Below, piece by piece: positions 24,561 through 37,800 of a DNA stretch of 64,000 nucleotides. The notes beneath the pieces are model-generated. The model ran no database searches. It was not told the DNA's origin and was given only the letters and a program-made list of their open reading frames with translations. Position numbers and translations under genes: made by a program. The number at the start of each line of letters is the position of its first letter. Position 1 is the first letter of the stretch. This stretch comes from Lanius collurio (lineage: Eukaryota; Chordata; Aves; Passeriformes; Laniidae), in contig JACBWW010000090.1 in the NCBI GenBank assembly GCA_020086605.1, positions 916,768 to 980,767 on the forward strand. The letters are read 5' to 3'.

Positions 24561-27500
24561 AACGCCTTAATAACCCACAGGTGTGTGCAGTTGTGCTGTC
24601 TTAAGTGATAGAGAGTGCTTGTTGTCCATTCCCCTCTGCGTGCACCTCCTACCAGAGGTGACACGGCAGCGTGCAGAAAGACTGCTCCCGAAAGGCCCGA
24701 ACACACAGATAGAATGCGGAGGATGAAGAGGGGGAAGCCACCTATAAAACCCTCTAGAGCATTCCCAGGGACGTGGAGCACAGCTGCCAGGGACTGCAGA
24801 CACACAAATTGCCCATCTGAAAGGCTTTCAGTATCTGTGACAGCTCACTCACAGCAGCGAGCTCCGGTTTCTTGTGTCCAAAATCTTTGTCAAGCGTTAC
24901 ATACCCATTTCGACTCCACTGCTCTTCAGTGGTTGAAATCTCCCTTGTATTTTAATAAGGAAGAACATCATTCTGATAATTGTTTTGTCCATTTTATCTT
25001 CTCTGTAAAGTTTTCTTATGTTTTCTCTGAAAATGAAGCAAGACACTTCTTTGTTTTATGCATGGGAAGCACTATGCAGGCTCTGTCTGCATTTGCAATA
25101 GAAGTGTTCAGTACAGCTTTGCCTACAAATAAATTCTTCTGTAAGCTTAACACCATTACACAAATTGTACTAGGATAAACACTGGTTATTTGTGGTTTGC
25201 AAAAAAATTCTGGGTTTATCTTAATTTTAAAAAATCCAGTGCCAAATTTAGCATGGAATATTTTTAACCATAATTTAACCAGTAACTTGCAAGCCAGTGA
25301 ACTGTTACGTTCTTCTCTCCTTGAAGGTCCTTCCTGAGCACTACCAGCTGGAGGCCTCCAGGCTCAGAGCACAGGGTTAGGCAGATCCACCTGCATCCCT
25401 GGAAGAGCCAGAACCTCATCCCAACCTCTTCCCTCCAGAATTCCATCCCTGTTAAGTCTTTGGCCCTTGAAATCAAGGCCTGATGTCAAAACTGTATTTC
25501 CATAAAAATTGTACCTTCCATAAAAAACCACAGCCTTCTGCCTTCTCCCAGGACACACAGCCTCTTAGCAAAGGGAACCAGTGGATCAATACCTCCCGTT
25601 TTGCCAAAATGCCAGGAAATTTGAAATAATTTCTAGTATTTTCTACATACTCCAAAATGAGTCCTTCAAAATCTCATGTACTCCTGCACAACATTCAATG
25701 AAACCTTTTTTCCTGTTTAGCTTCCACATTAGCTCTTCCTAGTGGTTTTCAAGTGGGAAGGGTATTCATTTCTCCTATCTCCTTGTCAAAGCAAACATAT
25801 CTAAAAATAGATCAGATTTCCCTTTGCTGAGACAAGTGTATACATTTTCAAGACTATTCTTCTCCAGTAAATTCTATCACTTTATCTTCCAGAATAATTC
25901 AGTGCAATATAAACTCAAGCATCAGAAAAAAACCCCTGATACTAAGATCTAAAATTCCTTAATATAATTTGACTTTGATTAATAGTATATGCAGAACAAA
26001 TTAGAACTATTAAAATTAATTCCACTGTAAATACAATTTGAAGAGCTTTTCACATAAAGATACGGTATTATATATTGCTAGAAGCAGTTATAAAACTTGT
26101 TCAACATTTTACAACACTAACAAATTCAGTTTATATTACTGACTATATTTAAATTGATCTTGACATTATTTGCAGTATATTGCCCTTTTTATAAAACGTT
26201 TACTGTCTATGACTCTTTTCTGAAAAGTGAAACCTGTCAGTTCATATCTGGCTAGAACCAAATATTTGTAAATAGAGACAGAAAAACTCTTGCTTCTAGA
26301 CTTATTTTAACTCTTTGTTCAACTGCTTTGCTTTTATTTTTGCAAGAAATTTCTGCAGAAGTTCATCTTATATAAGAATTACTTTTGTATTTTCTTTTGA
26401 AAAGTCACATTCTTCTTCTCCCATTTAATGAATCTATCTTTCACTTATTACAATTGCTATTAAAAACTTAGAAGCTTAGCATTTTCACTATTTGAATGAT
26501 GTATATTTATTACATATAAATTGGTTCTGGAAATTTAGCATAATAATGTCCTTTCTGTGGGCTTCAAACACTCCTGATCTCATGGGCTAGATCAATAATC
26601 TAAGAGAAAGTTGTTCTTGCCTGCATGTTTGGACTAAAAATAAACCAGATTTTCCAAGACTTCAAAAAAAACTTCTGGTCAAGTTGATTGTCCCTCCTCC
26701 AGGTGCATATTTTCAGTCCAACCCTGTACATGCTACAGACAATTTGAAAGTCACTGAGCATAAGGCACATAAGAGGTGCAGCACCAGTTCCAGGATTACA
26801 GCTGTTCCCTATGCCAAAGGCTGCAGTTCATGAAAGTGCACTGAAACTCTCAGTTCAGACCTTTCCAAGCTCATAAATTCATTAAAATAATCTTTCTTGG
26901 GTATAGAGTCACTATTCCAGCAGAAACTGAAGACTTCAATCCATGAGAAAAGAAACTTGAAGCTTTAAGGGAGGGCAGGCAAGGATGAAGGCCCGGTCTG
27001 GGACAGAAAGGGGAGCATGTAAGGGGAGATGTGAGGTGTCCTCATATTCATTTCAGAAGCAAAGGACTTTATGCAGAGGGAGTCTGCAGGAAGCTACATG
27101 CCACCCTTGACTAGATTCCTAGTCAATTCATTAAAGAATCCTTACTAACTGGAAATAACTGGACTGAAATAACTGGAAATTACCTGGACTCTTAAGTTTT
27201 GTGGGCCTTCTCAGGACACAGCCATGTTGTTTACGGGAGACCGTAACTACAATTCTGACACCAGGTCTGGGGTTTGAAAGCTTCTTCATTAGTTAGGAAG
27301 TCATCAGTTTAGAAAGTTTTGGACTCACAGGGTGAATTAGTGCTAAAACCAGAACAGATAAACTGTGACTTCTACTGTTATCTCTGCCATTTCCATGCAA
27401 GATCATAACCAGAATTCTCTCAGGGCTGCTCATGGGGTGCCTTGCCCTACAAAGAAGCCCAAGGAGAACCACACACTTTATTTTTTGCAGCTCAGCCTTG

Positions 27501-30469
27501 CAGCAATGCAAGCATTTGCCTCTGTAAGGAGCCGGGTGATTGCGAATGAGCATTGACATGTCCAAAGCTGCCTACACACACAGCAGAGGCAGACAATGAG
27601 AGCTGCCCCGGGCAAGTTTCCATGTGCTGCAGTTTGCAGCCCCACTCAGCTCCTGCCTTACAAAGGTCCCCCAAAGCTCTTCTCTGTCCCACCCCCGGAA
27701 CCAGGCTGGCAGTGCTGCAGGCACAATTGCAGTTAAAAGAGAGCTTTTAACTCTGTGATTAAAAGAAATATGCAGGAATTTAGGCAAAAATGGCCCCTTC
27801 TAAACAAACATGGTTTTAATTCACAGCCAAGCAATACTGCAGGTAGTGGCAGAAGCAGAAAATGCAGAGTAAGACAGAACAAGCATTCTTAGAGCAGCCT
27901 TCGTGGGAGGAAGTAATCAGACCTCTGGCAGCAATTACAATTTTTTACTGCACTGAGCTTTGTTTTTATTATGACCCTGCTGTTGCTAAGATAGTGCTCT
28001 CAAATTACCTTACATACAGACTGTATTAAACAACAGGTTTGCCCAATTTACAGGGCCAGATGGTTCTCCAAAGTTTAATATATCACTGGATTTACACTAT
28101 TAAAAAAACCCCACAGCCTTCACACTGCTCAACCAAGCCAGTAAATAACTCCTCCCCTCTCCTGATAGGCACGATGTGGATACAATTATTTCCTTTCCTG
28201 TTGGCAATTGGTGCCTTGCATGTTGGAGCAAATCCGTTTTTTGGAGCTGTAGGAAGCACTGTTATACAGGGAAGTCAGCATCCAGGAAAGACACTGAGCC
28301 AAAGATCTTCACACCAAAACTTCATCTGCCAGGGAGGGAAGATAAAGCAGGTGGAGCAGCAGGATTAGAAATTAAGCTGGCTTGGGAAAAAGGAAAAATA
28401 ACCATATAAACAGCCAAAGGTGGGAAAAGAAACTGTTTCAGCTTGGACATTTTATATCCATTGAGAAGATTCTGGCACCATCAGGCCATGAAACACTGAA
28501 GTGGTTCAGAATGAAACCGAAGGGATTAACAGGAGATGCACAAACACCACCAACTTTAAATCAACACTTTAGCTGATTGCTGTTTAAACCACAGATGCAG
28601 CAATTGAAAATAATCACTGTTCAAAGAGCAGTGGGATGCACCCTTGCACAGCTTATGACGTCAGCCTAAGATTCCTGTTTTAGAAGTTAAGCTTTCAGGC
28701 AGGGAAACCTCTGACCTTCAGGAGCTTAAGGCCTTCTAAAATAGTCAATGTCTTTGGTGCTTCTTGGGCAGTTTCAAATGGATGAAGCAGTGGTTCTTAG
28801 GAGGGCAATCTTGAAGTTAAATTAATGCCCGATTAGAGCAAATATTTATTTTGAACACAAGGAATAGTTACTGGGGATGTGCTTTCAGCAGTCTAGGACA
28901 GCTGAACATTTTGAAAGCCTTGCATGTGTTAGTATAAGCTAACAAAGCTCAGAAAGATTTTTTGAAAATCCAATTAAAACCATTAAAATAGTGCTGTTTT
29001 CTGAATTAGCCACTTAAGCCCGAGGGAGAGAGATTATTCATGAGGTGCCCAACATTATGGAGAAATTAATTCAGCACTCTAAAAATGGGCTGTGTGTTTT
29101 AGTGAACTGTCATTAAAAAAGGTAACTGACGTTGGGGATTTTCTTTAACCCTGGTTTTGCACTCTATTGTGCTAAAGGTTTTAACACTTTACAATACTCT
29201 CTCATTGATTTCCCCAGTTAACCAGTTAGGAAGTCAAACATTCACACTGCACATTTTTGAAGATTATTTCCAGTTTCAGTAAAATTTCTTTGTCCAGATT
29301 TGTACCTTCCATGATACTCTGCACATATCACTGCATACAAAGTAGTTCAAAATCAGTTTTCTGGAAAACTTTTCCTCAAAGATGAATTCTTGGCTGCAAT
29401 GTTGAAACAAGTCTTACAGTTTTCTAATAGCAAAGCCTTGTGCAGTAGCCATTTACACATTTATCAGCATTTGAGATACCCAGAAAGATTCAGCATCACC
29501 TGGTTAGCAGATAATAAGCAAAATTTACTTGGGCATTTCCACTTGATGCAGTTTCTAATGCCACCGAGTTAAATGTAATATCCTGTGCCCCCTTCCAACA
29601 CTGCTACAGCAGTATCCAAAACACTGATTTAAACCTTTCTGGCCAGATTTTAATTTTGGGTATTGATAGTTTACAGTCATCTAGAACTTACTCAAAACAT
29701 TTCGTTGAAAAACTAAAGGCAGCTTAAGTGATCAGAATTGTCTCCTCCTGAGCTTCATTACTGACAATTGGTGGGGGGACACCAAAATACATTCCCAAAT
29801 AATACTGTAAAGAAAAAATGCTGATAAATTGATGTACATTGGAATTGTACCTAAATGCCAATACATTCTCTATGAATTCCAGCTTGTATATTGGGGTATA
29901 CTTTGAACATGCATTTGATTTTTTAATACAAATTCTAAGCACACCCTATTTTTATTCAGCTGTGTAAAAAACGGCCTAAGCAAAACCTTTTTCTGAATGC
30001 TGTGACCTATGAAAAGTAGTATCAGTAAAAGCAGTATCAGTTCAGTAATTTGATTCAGAGAATAACTAGATTAGTACCTTCAGTCCTCAGAAAAGGCAGC
30101 TTCAAAAGAACTGGAAGAAAGCAATTAGCTTCCAGCCCTCAATGAAACAGCTGAAGCTGTACCTGCTTCCCCAAAATGGTTGGAGAGGAAGCCAACATTG
30201 CCCAACTCTCATTAGCATCAGCACACAGTTCTTAATTCAACATCAGTAAGAGATCCTGCAGGCTCCCATCTCCTCTCCCTTTCACAACCACTCCTATTTT
30301 GCATTTCTGAAAGGAAGAACTATCAGAACAAAGAGAAGCACTGAGAGTACCTAGACTAGTGTAACTACTCCACCAGCAACAGCTGGAACAGCTCATCACA
30401 ATATCACACTCTGCAGCCTGGGCATAGCCAGAAGTAAGGAAAAAGTCATGTTGGTTTCATGTAGTTGAT
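24561..30469. other. intergenic region between PPP1R21 and STON1
   Basis: About 5.9 kb, mostly AT-rich, with no recognisable exon, RNA gene or repeat family. A slightly GC-richer patch near 27400-27760 has short frames on both strands but no motif. A plus-strand 'ctataaaa' at about 24741 just outside the STON1 CpG island could serve divergent transcription but has no supporting gene. Confidence 0.6.
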
Positions 30470-30475
30470 TTTATT
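30470..30475 (-). promoter_or_regulatory. PPP1R21: candidate poly(A) signal of PPP1R21
   Basis: Minus-strand AATAAA about 1.35 kb after the PPP1R21 stop, the first canonical hexamer that I find. A variant ATTAAA lies nearer, at 30979-30984. Confidence 0.45.
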
Positions 30476-31822
30476 ATTACATACTGATAATACATATCAA
30501 CACATCTGATATCAGAGTAAACCCTTATGGGACAAATAAGTGCCATAATGGAAATTATGGAGCAGAAGGTTGGTGTTGAAAGTGTGGAGCAGCACAGCAT
30601 CTGATAAAAAAAATATAACCAAACCAAAAAAAAAATTAAAAAAGCAAAAAAAAAAAGAAAAAAAAACCAAAACCCACAACACCCCCCCAAAAAAAAGAAA
30701 CAAACAAACAAAAAAAAAAAACAAAAAAAACCCAGAAAAACACAACCAAAAAACCAACCAAAAACCCAATCCAAAACCAACAAATCTCACCCCAACAACA
30801 AATCAATGCTGCAAAAACTTGTGATACTAAACTTCACTTGAAAAAAAATTAAAAAAAAAAAAAAACTTAAGAGAGGCCTAAAGTTCACACACTTCTGAAA
30901 ACACAGGAAAAGCCATGTGCATCCCCCCAGTGAATCCATCACAACTCAATTCCATGAACAGCTTTTGCAAATTCAGTGTTTAATCTTCTACATATTTCAT
31001 ATTCTTCTTTACTGTAAGAGAGCACAGTAAGCTGATCTATTCTATGCACATTGCTTCACTCTTTTGGGGCAAATGACAATCACAGTTTCCTCTACCCTTA
31101 AACAGCTATTTCAAACAATATATATATACATACAAGTGTAAACAAAATGTTACAGAAATGGCATACAGCAATTTCATAGAAGTATCCCAATTAAGCTATT
31201 TGTGCTCTTTGCCTTGCAATCCTAAGTACCAAATACAAGCAGGAAAGTTTTCCACTGTTGCAGTCTAACAATGATCCCATTTCCCTGGTGAATTTGAAAA
31301 ATCATTTCAAGCCACAATTTCAATTCATTCTAAAGGGCTGAGAACAGGAATAATACATTTACAGTAACTGCACAGCTTGCATGGCCAAAAAAAGTCTCCA
31401 AACTCCTTTTTAAACTGTTATTAACACGTAATGGAATGTACATGTGCTGACAATTAAATGTATAACTCAAAAATAGACACCTACTGCACCAAATTTGTTA
31501 ATGCAGAAACATATTTGAAAATATACAAAATCTGAAGTCATTACATGAAATCAAAACCTGGTTTTAAAAAGTGCACAGTAAAAACTGAAGGTAAGTACTA
31601 TATAAATTACCCACAGAGTGTGTATCTCCTGGTTTAGAGCAAACATTAAGTTCTGGTTTATCTGTTACAAGTTCTAAATATTTTAAAGCCATTTACAGCA
31701 CCAATTCAGTTTTTACTAGACCCAATACCAGCCTCTGCTTCCTGGAACAAACAGGAACTGGATAATGAATGGTCACTATCTGCATCCTGTGCAGCAGCAG
31801 CTTCCAAGGACTCAGCTGTGAA
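30476..31822 (-). other. PPP1R21: probable PPP1R21 3' UTR
   Basis: Sequence between the stop codon and the first canonical poly(A) signal; no coding potential. It includes the A-rich low-complexity stretch at 30606-30768, which is U-rich in the transcript. Confidence 0.5.
30606..30866 (+). repeat. A-rich / CAAAA low-complexity tract
   Basis: Long runs of A interrupted by C and CC (30606-30768), then a second A-run at 30841-30866. Frames of about 100 codons here are low-complexity artefacts. Confidence 0.9.
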
Positions 31823-31852
31823 CTATCGATTCTTGTTCTTTTTAGAATTTCC
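31823..31852 (-). CDS. PPP1R21: PPP1R21 coding exon 22 (terminal)
   Basis: Encodes the basic tail GNSKKNKNR (772-780) and TAG at 31823-31825, after the acceptor 'ttcttgtcacag'. It matches the basic C-terminus of the family. Confidence 0.92.
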   Translation of the reverse strand, partial: GNSKKNKNR

Positions 31853-34800
31853 CTGTGACAAGAAACAAGCAAACAGAACATTGTAATTCACATAAGGAAA
31901 TCTACACAGGTAACATATAAAACCTGATGTGTGATAATTTATGCCTACAGCAAACAAAGAACAGTCAGACTAAAAAAAAAACAGTCCACAGGCATTTAAT
32001 ATTGGCTGATTGTAACTGTTTGCTCTGAAAATACCCCTATTTCTATAAGCCCAACAGAGGCAAGTACCAGGTATTTCAAATTAGCACAAAAGTTCCTTAG
32101 TACAACTGAAAACTGTGAAAGACATATGAGGTATATCCCAAGACACTCAATTATATTAATACCACTAATATTGTAAAGGCAGTGAAGGCAAGTCAAAGCA
32201 TAATTCACCTTCAGGTGCTATTTCAAATATCTCCTTACAGAAAAACTGCCTCAAATACAAAAATCAATCCCCCACCCTACTGTTTCTTTTTTCTTTTTTT
32301 TTTTTTCCCAAATAAACTTTATTTTAATTGAGGTTGTACAGATTATTCCTGGTTCATAACAGAGTTTGTTCCACAGCTAATCATCTCACATTTTGACGTG
32401 CAGTAATTCCACAAAGGAAATGTGGAGCTTACAACAAAGTTTTGTGCAATAGTTACTTGCTGGCAATTCTCAGTCTTCCTATTTCCTGAAGATAACATTT
32501 GTTTTGAATCTAACCAACAACTCTCTCCAAGTGATAAGGGCTTTAACTGCATCATTTTCATTTCAAATTAATCACCACCTACATTTGGTAATATTTTAAA
32601 ACCTGTGTGGCTTCTGTTGTGAGATTCTGAGGTCCTTACACACAGAGATTCAAGTCTTAAAAGTATGGCAAGTGAAAAATTCCAGAAAACGTTTTATAAA
32701 AACATATAGTGCTATGGTGAGTATGCAGCCAAGAGATTCCTTCTGGAAACACAAGGGCTTATACACCACAAAGTAATGTAAAGAATACAATGCCAAGTTA
32801 AACCACTCAGAAATCTGAAGAAAAGCAGGGGGAAGAGTTTACTCTAAAAGATAAAAATCACCATCACGGGACCTTTAATCATGGAATTTATTTTATTATT
32901 TTTTATTTTTTCAATCCTTCAGTGACACCTGCTTCCATGCATTCCACAATTAAGGAGAATAATTTATTTGTTTCACCATCAGACAAGTGAAGGGCAAAGG
33001 CCTTCACAACATCTGTTCCTCCCTAGAACTATCAGAACAGGATATACCATGGTTTAATCACTGCTGAAAACAGCAGACTTCTGTATTTTTCATCATTAGG
33101 TAAGCTAAAAATCTGTTTCTGACAAGTGGGTAGACTCCTTGCTTGGAAAAGAATTCAAGTGGGCATTTCAAGCTCACAGAATAATAGAACTGGAAACTTT
33201 TTCATTCATACATGAGGGACAGACAAGCTAGAATATGGAACTGAAATAGAGGAAGAGACCAGCTGCCAAGGACAGAGTCTGCTGCAACCAAAAGGAGTGC
33301 AGAAGAGACACTCCTACCCAGAACTTAATCATAACCACCCAGCATCACCAGCTGCATTTACAAATAGCCCCATTTTCGCCACATGTCAACAATAAAAAGG
33401 TGTTGATCTGCCATCTCTTTGAGAACCTAATGTGAAGCAGAGATATGAAGAGCTTGTTCTTTCCACGTGGATATTTTGCAAGAATTTTTTATTCACTGAA
33501 ACTTGAAGGAGTAAGTTTGGAGCTTCCTTTCCAACTGGCTCAGAGTAAGAATTACAGCTTGTGAGCTGGTTTGTCCAAGGGCAGTACTGCAGGAACACCA
33601 AATGTAACCTCCCACCTCCCAGCTGCAGCCAGCTCCCCATGCCAACACTGCTGACTCACCTTACTGGCCATCTTTAGTGTGTCAATCTCTTCCCTTTGCT
33701 TAGTTAAAGTTTCATTCATACTGCACAGATGGTCACTCATCATGCTTAACTGATCCTCATAGCTCCTCTTTGTCGTCATCAATTCATCCTAAGGGAAAAA
33801 GAATATAACCAGAGCTCAGTATTGGCTCAGTTATTAGTGACACCTGGCAAAGCAGCACACTTCCACCTCCTCTTAGTAAGCTCCACTTTTGATGCTGAGT
33901 GTGTGCAATTCAGAAAAAAAAACCCCAAACCTGCCTCATGAAAGAAAGTCAACAGCTATTTTTCTTTTGCCTGAAGCCTCATGCATGGTTTGTTACCTTT
34001 ATTTTTGTGCTGTTTCCTTTAGATTTTTCCCCCACATTTTATGGCTTACATAAAAGAGTAACAGCTAAGTTTTCCAACATTGCTTCCAGCCAGAAAACAG
34101 GTAATGTTTATAGGGTTAAAGCATGGCCTGCACAAGATCACACATGGCATCCAAAACTGAAGGAGTCACCACTCCACATGCAGTTACAGAGCTATGATCC
34201 CTCTGGGATTACAGAGACATGGGGGTACAGAGTGCATGACTAGAACCTAGCACTGAAGGGACACACACACTTTAGGAAGGATGGAAGGGATGAAATCAAT
34301 GCTTTATGTGAAGGAGTGGCTTGAAGACAACCAAGATCTCATAAGCAGGAGAACATCAGTGTGATATGACAGGCATCTGCTGCAAGCAGATAAAAATCTT
34401 CCACCCACAGACCCTGATCCTCATTAGGGATTTTAACTACTCTGGTATTTCCTGGAAGGGCAGCAAGGTGGAACACAAGCAACTCAGGAGTTGTCTTGAG
34501 ACTGGCAAAGAACTTCTTAATACTAGTGATTAGTGAGACCAAGGGATGCTTTGTGCTGGACCTGTTACTCACAAATAACGAAAAGCTGGTCAGGGATGTG
34601 AAAACCAATGGCAGCCTTGGCTGCAGCTACCGTGAGTTAGTGGAATTCAGATCCTGAGGAAAGCAAGATGAATAGTAGAATGACAGCAACCCTAGACTCA
34701 AGAAGAGTAGATTCTGGCTTCTTTCAAGGTCTGCTTGGAAACATGCCAGGTAAAACAGCCCTGGGAGTTACAGGGGCCCAGGACAGCTGAATGGTCAAGG

Positions 34801-37800
34801 ACTGAATGAGGAAACATCCAATGCCTAAGACATGGAGTGACTGTGGCAGAAGGCCAGCATGGCTGTACAGGAAATGCCCAATGCCACAGCTTGATCTGAG
34901 CTCTCTTCTCTGACCAAAGGATGGGGACAAATTACATTCCAACTTAAACCAGTCTATTATTCAGTATTATGCAGACTACTAAACATACAAATGATGTGCC
35001 TGCTATCGTTTCCTAGGAAGTTTAATACACAGCTGGAAATTAACATCTCATGCTGAGTTCAACATCAATTGTGGAATTTCCTAAAGGAACAGATCAAAAA
35101 ATATTTAAAAAGGACACAACTCTTCAAAGCTTATAACATTATAATTACTGCCTGTACGGAGCAATTTTGCTCCTCACCATCACAGAGAGGTGAACAATAA
35201 TAATATGAACTAAGTGTAAAGAAAACATGAAGGTGTTTAGGAACTGCAAAAGTTCATATATTAATAGTACTAATATATACTTTATTTTACTATTGGCTCC
35301 TTTCTCAGCTGTGTGGAGGAGAAGGACAAAGGGACAGAACACTCACAGGATGACATAAGAGTCAATTATTGTTAACAAGAGCTTCTTAAAGATTACCCCA
35401 AAATTATCTTTGCTTAATATTAAGGTATCTAGATTTAAAAAACCAAAATCAATCTGGCCTTTTTTTAAACTTTCAGACCCAGATGCAAGAAAGGATTAAG
35501 AATTCCTTGTATCATCTGAAATCAGTCACACAACCACAACTTTTGACATTTAACCCTCCCCCATCTTCATGAAAATCCTTGATATCAAATGTGCTAAAAC
35601 ACACGTTTGGCCACTATTACCTTTTCCTTGGAAGCATGTTCCACTACAACTTTATACCTGGGATTCAAAGAGTATTGTTTAAGGCTCTTCTCTACATACC
35701 ATTAGAGTTTTCATATGCCAAAACTGAGGACCTGAGGCATAGCCAGGCTAGATGGTTGCAATTTTTCTGCTCCAACTTCCCCTTACACACGATTACAAAA
35801 TGCATCTCTTACATTACTGAACAATTCACTTGCCTGTAACCTGGTGATGTTTTGACTGGCAAGCTTCAACTCTTCCGTGAGCGATTCCTTGGATTTCTCT
35901 GCCAAAGACAATCTTTTGGCAAGTGCTCGACACTACCAGGAATGAGATAGAGAGGGTAGAAGGAAGGAGAGTCAGTTCCAGAGTACTGCTTTGTGGCATC
36001 CTTAAGTGGTCGCTTTGGATTTTTCCATCTTTCCGTGATATTTCGACTTCAAGAAACTTAGTCAGAGCTTGTGCACACTTTTAAATGCAAAGGTAATGCA
36101 ATAGTTGACATTAAATGTTTCGTTTTACAGAGCTGCCATATTGCCAATCCTCTAGCTATCATATTTTTCAAGTAAATGCTACAAAATTTTTCATAAACAA
36201 AAAGCAATACAAACAATGCACTCCATACAAGGCTCATAGATCACAGAAAAGATGGTTCCTCCAAACTATGTCATCTTCCACTAAAAAAATATTTAAGAGG
36301 ATTTGCTCTGTTAACCTGGAGCTTTGGTGTATTCCATATAATTTATTACACAAATCAAAACAGCCACTACTTTCAAGAAAAGCTCCCTCATGACTTGAAA
36401 TGAAAAGGAAACTGTAGATACAATGAATCATCCTGTTCATTCTTGTAGCAGAACTTACGCCTAAGAATCAATTTTCTCTGGAGAGCTGTTTCCATCACTT
36501 CATAATACACCCAAATATTTTTGAATGACATCAACATCACTTTAAAACTAAATCAAAGTTTCCCTGGTAACTAAAGCCAGCTGCTTCAGCTTATATGAAC
36601 AAACCTATACATGATACACATTATACTTCTTAATATAGCCAAAACAAGGCTACCAAAAGATTTATTAAACATAAGTTCTTTTACAGTATCTGTTTTTATG
36701 CATGCTAGACCACAGTCAAAAAATATTCCAGAAACAGATTTTTATAAAACATTATGCTCCATATATTGAAACTCACTTTCACAGCACTTGCCTGTGGAAA
36801 GTTCAAAAAGAGATTTACTGTCATTGCCTTCATGCTCACCTCAGCATGAAAGTGCACTGATTTGCTGTCAGCAAGCTGCAGGTGAGAGGTCAGCTCTGCT
36901 ATCCTTGCCATGTAGTGAGTTTTTATCAGGTCTTCACGAGACTCAACATCTGGAGCCTGGAAAAGCAAAGATTTAAGCAGACAACATTTATGTTCAGTAG
37001 ACTGAATACTTGAATCACAACATTGCCTCCATACAGATTTTTCTTCTTTCCTTCTGAGGCCTGCCTGCTCTATGAAATTAAATTAAATTCCCAAATACAA
37101 GAGACAAATTACAGCAGGTCACACAGCAATTTGTCACTCTGATGGTGACTCTGTGCCTCTTAATGTCACATTTCCTTACAGGACAAAGAACTGACTGAAG
37201 AGGTGAGAGTTTACCTCACTTCAACATATCAAGTATCTGATGAAGATGAAAATCGACTGCAGAAGTAAACAGCATTCACTTACATGAAAACTTACTGTCT
37301 CTTCCCAACAAGGAAGAATTCCTTCACATAACTGTATTTCAGAGGCTTACAAAAGTCAAAACTATTACTAATATTGCATGTTTCAAAAGTTCCTTTAGAC
37401 ATTTGAAATTAAAAAAGTAAATAAAAAATAAAAAAGCCCAACAACTCAGTAGTTTACAGACTAACCCACTGGAGGGAGCTTCCACATGATTTGCCATCAC
37501 CTTCAAGTTCAGCACTATGCAGAAGTCTTTAAGAACTTGTACCAGTTATTACCCAGCCCCCTACCCTTTTTTAAATCACACTTTGAGAAGAAAAGGAAGA
37601 GTAAACTAAACAACGCATCAGTTCCTTGTGATATCAGAAAAAGGAAAGCACTGGATCTTACTCACAGAAGTTCCTGCCAGGGCAAGTGTTACATTACAGC
37701 AGGGCTAAATAAAGAGTTAACATCTAGTCTGACAGGTGGTTCAAGGCTTGTTTTGGTGTGACCTCTCCTTTGTACCCCAAGCACTGCAGCCAGGGTCTTT

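Noticed and set aside
24209..24805. 198-codon minus frame and overlapping 158- and 143-codon plus frames at 24.1-24.8 kb
   Set aside because: All lie in the STON1 CpG island, overlap on both strands and have GC-driven composition; no recognisable protein.
36705..36968. Single-exon reading of the frames at PPP1R21 exons as separate small genes
   Set aside because: Each such frame contains one exon with clean splice signals and runs into intron sequence; they join into one 780-codon protein.
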